DNA of 64,000 nucleotides from Luteolibacter rhizosphaerae (GTDB lineage Bacteria > Verrucomicrobiota > Verrucomicrobiia > Verrucomicrobiales > Akkermansiaceae). The notes beneath the pieces were generated by a model that did no database searches, was not told the DNA's origin, and saw nothing but the letters and a program-made list of their open reading frames with translations. How positions within the stretch are numbered: the first letter of the stretch is position 1; each line of letters starts with the position of its first letter. Location: positions 26,265-90,264 of the forward strand of contig NZ_JAPDDR010000018.1 of assembly GCF_025950095.1 (NCBI RefSeq). Direction: 5' to 3'. Of the stretch, positions 61,340 through 64,000 are shown piece after piece. The translations under genes and the position numbers were made by a program.

Positions 61340-61981
61340 TCAAGAGATTCGCAGGCCCGCAGCGTGAACAAGTTGAAGTAGCCTCCCCACATCAGTCGCC
61401 TCGAGTGAGGGAGTGTCCTTGGAATCTATTCGCTTAAAATATTCTGCGATGATTTCTCTCAACGACAGGACCTTGATTATGACGGTGGAACCTTTCTCTC
61501 TGAACCTCTCCTGCAGCACTTCTGACTGCTGAAGAGCCTTTCGGTCACTTTCAGTACCTTTAATCTTAGTCACTGCAATCAGATAGGTAAGATCGCGTTG
61601 GCCCGTCTCGGACTCGATCTTGTTCAGGAAAGCGTCCATCCACTTGTCAGAAACGAGTTCCCTAAAATACTTCCAGCTCTCCCTTGGTTTGAACTCAGCG
61701 CTACGCTCGTTGTATTCAGCCTCCTTCTCGAGTTCCAGTCTCCAATGATTGACGTCGAAGCCGCTTTGCCAGGACTTGCACGTCACCACGTGAACGCGTT
61801 CTGATCCTAGTCCCGACGTCGAAAGGGCAAGTATGTCGATGTCCGAGTGGACCGAGTCTCTTTTCGACATGAAGTCTACATGGGCCTTGCTCGGTCTAAA
61901 CCGCACATTGTGTTTTACGAAGAAACCCGGACGGGCCACATACCAGTCTTCTACCAACTGCTCGAGGATGTCTTCTTTCAT
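61340..61981 (-). CDS. PD-(D/E)XK nuclease-like accessory protein
   Basis: A 213-residue protein. HSDIDILALSTSGLGSERVH followed by VVTCKSWQSGFD has the layout of a PD-(D/E)XK core, where an Asp is followed about 15 residues later by (E/Q)xK. Here the second position is Thr (TCK), so the nuclease centre may be altered or inactive. A helical second half contains YFRELVSDKWMDAFLNKIES. It opposes the late operon between tail tube and tail chaperone. A restriction-like moron is inferred. Confidence 0.6.
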   Translation of the reverse strand: MKEDILEQLVEDWYVARPGFFVKHNVRFRPSKAHVDFMSKRDSVHSDIDILALSTSGLGSERVHVVTCKSWQSGFDVNHWRLELEKEAEYNERSAEFKPRESWKYFRELVSDKWMDAFLNKIESETGQRDLTYLIAVTKIKGTESDRKALQQSEVLQERFREKGSTVIIKVLSLREIIAEYFKRIDSKDTPSLEATDVGRLLQLVHAAGLRIS

Positions 61982-62070
61982 CGTGTAGGCTCAAGGGGAC
62001 GGGTGAACGCTCCGAACGCGGTTAGAGCGATGGTTTTGGGAGCCGGAGTCTCTAGTTCCATCGATGGGTC

Positions 62071-62322
62071 ATGCAACTGAAACTGAGCATCAAGCAGATC
62101 AAGGGTCTTCAGGAGAAACACGGGATTGCAAACCTGCTGCAGCCCTCTGCGGAGGATGCGACCAAGGTGGCCAACGCGGGCTTCCTGGTGGACTTCTATT
62201 TCGAGGGATCGCGAAAGCTCGAGAATGCTCCGTCGATCGAGGAGATCGAGGACATGGATGTCGCCGAGCTGATCGGCGCTTACCAAGGCTACTTCAAGCA
62301 GGCGGTGGGGGGAAACGGCTGA
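62071..62322 (+). CDS. Tail assembly chaperone, short form (gpG-like)
   Basis: An 83-residue acidic protein (MQLKLSIKQIKGLQEKHGIA, VANAGFLVDFYFEGSRKLEN) in the position of the lambda G protein just before the tape measure. It ends 6 bases after a slippery heptamer and its stop overlaps the second reading frame. It would bind the tape measure during tail assembly. Confidence 0.8.
   Translation: MQLKLSIKQIKGLQEKHGIANLLQPSAEDATKVANAGFLVDFYFEGSRKLENAPSIEEIEDMDVAELIGAYQGYFKQAVGGNG
62310..62316 (+). promoter_or_regulatory. Programmed -1 frameshift site GGGAAAC
   Basis: The zero-frame codons are GGG GGA AAC GGC TGA, so the heptamer is G GGA AAC, which fits X XXY YYZ exactly. Slipping back one base reads on into the frame that stays open to 62633. 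Lambda uses GGGAAAG at the same place. Confidence 0.8.
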
Positions 62323-62633
62323 GCGAGCTCTGGGCGCGGCTGCATGTCGCGACGGGGCTGGGGCTGGAGGAGTTCGAGGCGCTGAGCCTGGACGAGGTGG
62401 AGCTGCTGGTGCGCGAGGTGGATGCGCGGGAGCGGCTCGCCTACGTGCCGTGGTGCGACCTGTATGCGCTGCTGTGCAACCTGCTAGGGGGTGGCAAGCG
62501 GACTTGGACGCGGGCGGACTTCCTGCCGGATGAAGAGGGGCAAGAAAAAGCCCCGCCGGCCGAAGTCGAAGCGGGGCTGAGGGAGTATGCGGAAGCGGTG
62601 GCGAAGAGCCGGGAGAGAATGAGGGGGGAATGA
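62316..62633 (+). CDS. Frameshift extension of the tail assembly chaperone (gpT-like)
   Basis: Read in the -1 frame, this segment adds 105 residues to the first 82 of the short form, giving a 187-residue fusion. The added part is RLSELWARLHVATGLGLEEF, then RERLAYVPWCDLYALLCNLL and an acidic Ala/Glu-rich end. It has no convincing start of its own, which supports expression by frameshift only. Analogue of lambda gpGT. Confidence 0.78.
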   Translation, partial: RLSELWARLHVATGLGLEEFEALSLDEVELLVREVDARERLAYVPWCDLYALLCNLLGGGKRTWTRADFLPDEEGQEKAPPAEVEAGLREYAEAVAKSRERMRGE

Positions 62634-62648
62634 CGAATTCCAAATTCC

Positions 62649-62682
62649 GAATTCCCGAATGTCGAATGAAGTGGGAGGGGAA
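62649..62682 (+). repeat. Exact 34-nt direct repeat, copy 2
   Basis: Partner of the copy at 61289. It lies directly after the tail-chaperone stop, in a 118-base intergenic stretch that also contains a GTTCAG-type self-similar run (62733-62760). Confidence 0.85.
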
Positions 62683-62751
62683 GGAAAGTGCCGAGTGATC
62701 AGTGAGCAGTGGAAGAAGTTTGTAAGTAGGCAGTGTTCAGTTTTCAGGTGT

Positions 62752-63324
62752 TCAGTAGAGGATCTTTTGTCTTGGTTCGTCGCTCGCTTTCACTCCCTTG
62801 CCGACAAGATCCTTCTGCAGCGTGGGCCATGAGGACGGCCACTCGTTCCATTTCCAGTAACCTTTGGGAACGATCCGCGGGAGGTTTTGATCCCGGGCTT
62901 CCTTGTTGCGCATCCAAGGGCCTTTGCCGCCGATCTTGACGCCTGCCCAGATGAGAGCCCGATCAAACTTGGAGACGCGGTAATCTTCCATGGCGTTGTA
63001 GAAGATATCGTCCGCTTTTTCTTTCGGATATTGATTCCAGTAGAGCCAATCGTGAATGATGGCTGGGTACTCGTAGGATTTGTTGTTCTTCTCGAAATAA
63101 GGCCGGACCACCCCGGGAATGCTGGCACGGTCACAGACGAAGCCTGCAGGGACGATGATGACCTTATCGGATCCTCTGATTTTGTAGGAAAGGTCCTCGA
63201 TGAGCATGCTGTCGTTGTGATCTTCAAACGCGATGGTCGGCGAGATCCTGGACAAGGGAACGGACTTCGTCGTTGTGCAGCTCGTGAGTAAGGCTACGAG
63301 AAGAAACGAGGGGAGGTATCTCAT
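62752..63324 (-). CDS. DUF1353-family lipoprotein
   Basis: A 190-residue protein with signal and lipobox (LLVALLTSCTTTKS). The DUF1353 core follows: VIIVPAGFVCDRASIPGVVR and YPAIIHDWLYWNQYPKEKAD, with FYNAMEDYRVSKFDRALIWA. DUF1353 proteins occur in many phages with unknown role. As a lipoprotein on the opposite strand, it may be made in the lysogen and change the host surface, which is an inference. Confidence 0.8.
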   Translation of the reverse strand: MRYLPSFLLVALLTSCTTTKSVPLSRISPTIAFEDHNDSMLIEDLSYKIRGSDKVIIVPAGFVCDRASIPGVVRPYFEKNNKSYEYPAIIHDWLYWNQYPKEKADDIFYNAMEDYRVSKFDRALIWAGVKIGGKGPWMRNKEARDQNLPRIVPKGYWKWNEWPSSWPTLQKDLVGKGVKASDEPRQKILY

Positions 63325-63452
63325 GGTGGGAGGCCGACCTGATAGATATCATAGGGGGCCACGGCAAGAGATAAACGGGTGGGGTTCTCGAATCGGGCTC
63401 AGGGAGGGGGGCGACGGAGTCTGCGCGACAGGGACAGGAATGTCCCTGCTCC

Positions 63453-63995
63453 TTATTTGACGCGGACGCCGCAGCGGCGGAAGCGGATGATGCCGTTGCC
63501 GTTGCACTTGAAGCCGACGTTGGGCCAGACGGCGGTGGCACCGCTGCCGGTGACGGTGGCAGGAGTGCGGAGCATGACGATGCCATCGGAAGGGACGATG
63601 TCCGCCCACGGGCTGGGGCCGCTGGTAGACATGTCGTAGGCGATGCCGCTTCCGCCGGAGACTTGCTTGGTGAGCGTGACCTGGAAGGCGCCGCTCATGA
63701 CTTGCACCTCGAGGACTAGCTCCATGTTCTTGCCCACCGGGGAGCCGCCGAGGTTCGCGGTGCCGCCGTTGTTGAAGGACATGTCGCCGGAGAGGCCGGA
63801 GGTGGTGACATTGAGTTCCCACCAATCGTAGGCCCCGGCCTCGACAATCGTCTTGGAATTGAGAGTCGCGCCGGTGGGCATGAAGGGCGCACCCCAGCCG
63901 GTGGGCTGGCCGCTGCTGCCCGCGAAGGCGACGTTCGCATTCTCCCAGGCAACATTGGCCAAGGGGTCGTAGGAGTAGGCGAAGTAGGCCGCCAT
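63453..63995 (-). CDS. Possible phage structural / fibre-type protein
   Basis: A 180-residue Gly/Ser/Thr-rich beta protein (YDWWELNVTTSGLSGDMSFN, MELVLEVQVMSGAFQVTLTK) with Cys pairs near the end (KCNGNGIIRFRRCGVRVK). There is no signal peptide. The composition resembles tail-fibre or decoration proteins. It starts 6 bases from the window edge, so an upstream partner in the same unit may lie outside. Confidence 0.6.
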   Translation of the reverse strand: MAAYFAYSYDPLANVAWENANVAFAGSSGQPTGWGAPFMPTGATLNSKTIVEAGAYDWWELNVTTSGLSGDMSFNNGGTANLGGSPVGKNMELVLEVQVMSGAFQVTLTKQVSGGSGIAYDMSTSGPSPWADIVPSDGIVMLRTPATVTGSGATAVWPNVGFKCNGNGIIRFRRCGVRVK

Positions 63996-64000
63996 GGTCG

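Larger units (their letters stand above)
47156..64000. mobile_element. Left part of a tailed-phage prophage (HK97-like head module)
   Basis: The element begins at the tRNA-Gly fragment and runs past the window edge. It carries head and tail morphogenesis genes in a rightward late operon (terminase, portal, protease, capsid, connectors, tail tube, tail assembly chaperone), interrupted by accessory genes mostly on the other strand. The integrase, repressor, tape measure and lysis genes are not seen and should lie to the right, with the intact tRNA-Gly. A -1 frameshifted tail chaperone implies a long-tailed phage (sipho- or myovirus morphology). Confidence 0.9.

Overview
The window is GC-rich bacterial DNA, most likely from a Verrucomicrobiota chromosome of the Luteolibacter/Haloferula kind. 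This is an inference from three things: large secreted proteins ending in a D-x-DG...NLL-x-YA / S-x-DL-x-x-W module, recurrent coiled-coil proteins with a GRT-Y/F beta module, and the overall mix of gene families. No rRNA gene, complete tRNA gene or CRISPR array is visible. Bases 1-47155 look like ordinary chromosome. From 47156 to the right edge lies the left part of a tailed-phage prophage.

Chromosome, left to right: the end of an unrecognised gene and a PNPOx-like flavoprotein; a three-gene ABC importer (ATPase, permease, binding protein) facing away from a stand-alone AraC-type regulator; a YddA/SbmA-type exporter; two histidine kinase/response regulator pairs (6926-9357 on minus, 12819-15061 on plus) that bracket three secreted proteins (rhodanese, von Willebrand A, and a protein with an internal duplication); an MFS transporter, a secreted PQQ-type sugar dehydrogenase, a CorA-like membrane protein, an esterase, a cupin and an RlpA lipoprotein. 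Next come two copies of a roughly 265-nt repeat with compensatory base changes, probably a structured RNA, flanking a small membrane-protein gene (22345-23571). They are followed by a 900-residue ASH-repeat secreted protein, a 1707-residue hybrid sensor kinase with a sigma-54 activator directly behind it, a 2-hydroxyacid dehydrogenase/PfkB kinase pair, a four-gene envelope cluster with three paralogous coiled-coil/GRT proteins (35721-39255), a DUF4230 protein, a sugar-phosphate isomerase-like protein, an EI24 protein, a CotH-kinase protein, an aspartate-type aminotransferase and PrmA.

Prophage: the boundary is a 3' half of tRNA-Gly(GCC) on the minus strand with the tRNA terminator still attached. 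This is what integration of a tyrosine-recombinase element into a tRNA gene leaves at one end, and the intact tRNA and integrase should lie beyond 64000. The head and tail genes run rightward in HK97 style: HNH endonuclease, small and large terminase, portal, ClpP-like protease, head-tail adaptor, capsid, connector, gp10-like protein, tail terminator, tail tube, and a tail assembly chaperone with a classical -1 slippery site. No tape measure gene is reached.

The most unusual feature is that the late operon is repeatedly interrupted by AT-richer accessory genes, mostly on the opposite strand: DUF4062, a zinc-ribbon/helical protein, two membrane proteins and a PD-(D/E)XK-like protein. They resemble morons or phage-borne defence genes. 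One insertion left a second, truncated 3' end of the tail-terminator gene, and another sits between exact 34-nt direct repeats. Together with the structured-RNA repeat and the GRT-protein cluster, these are the strongest candidates for undescribed biology here.
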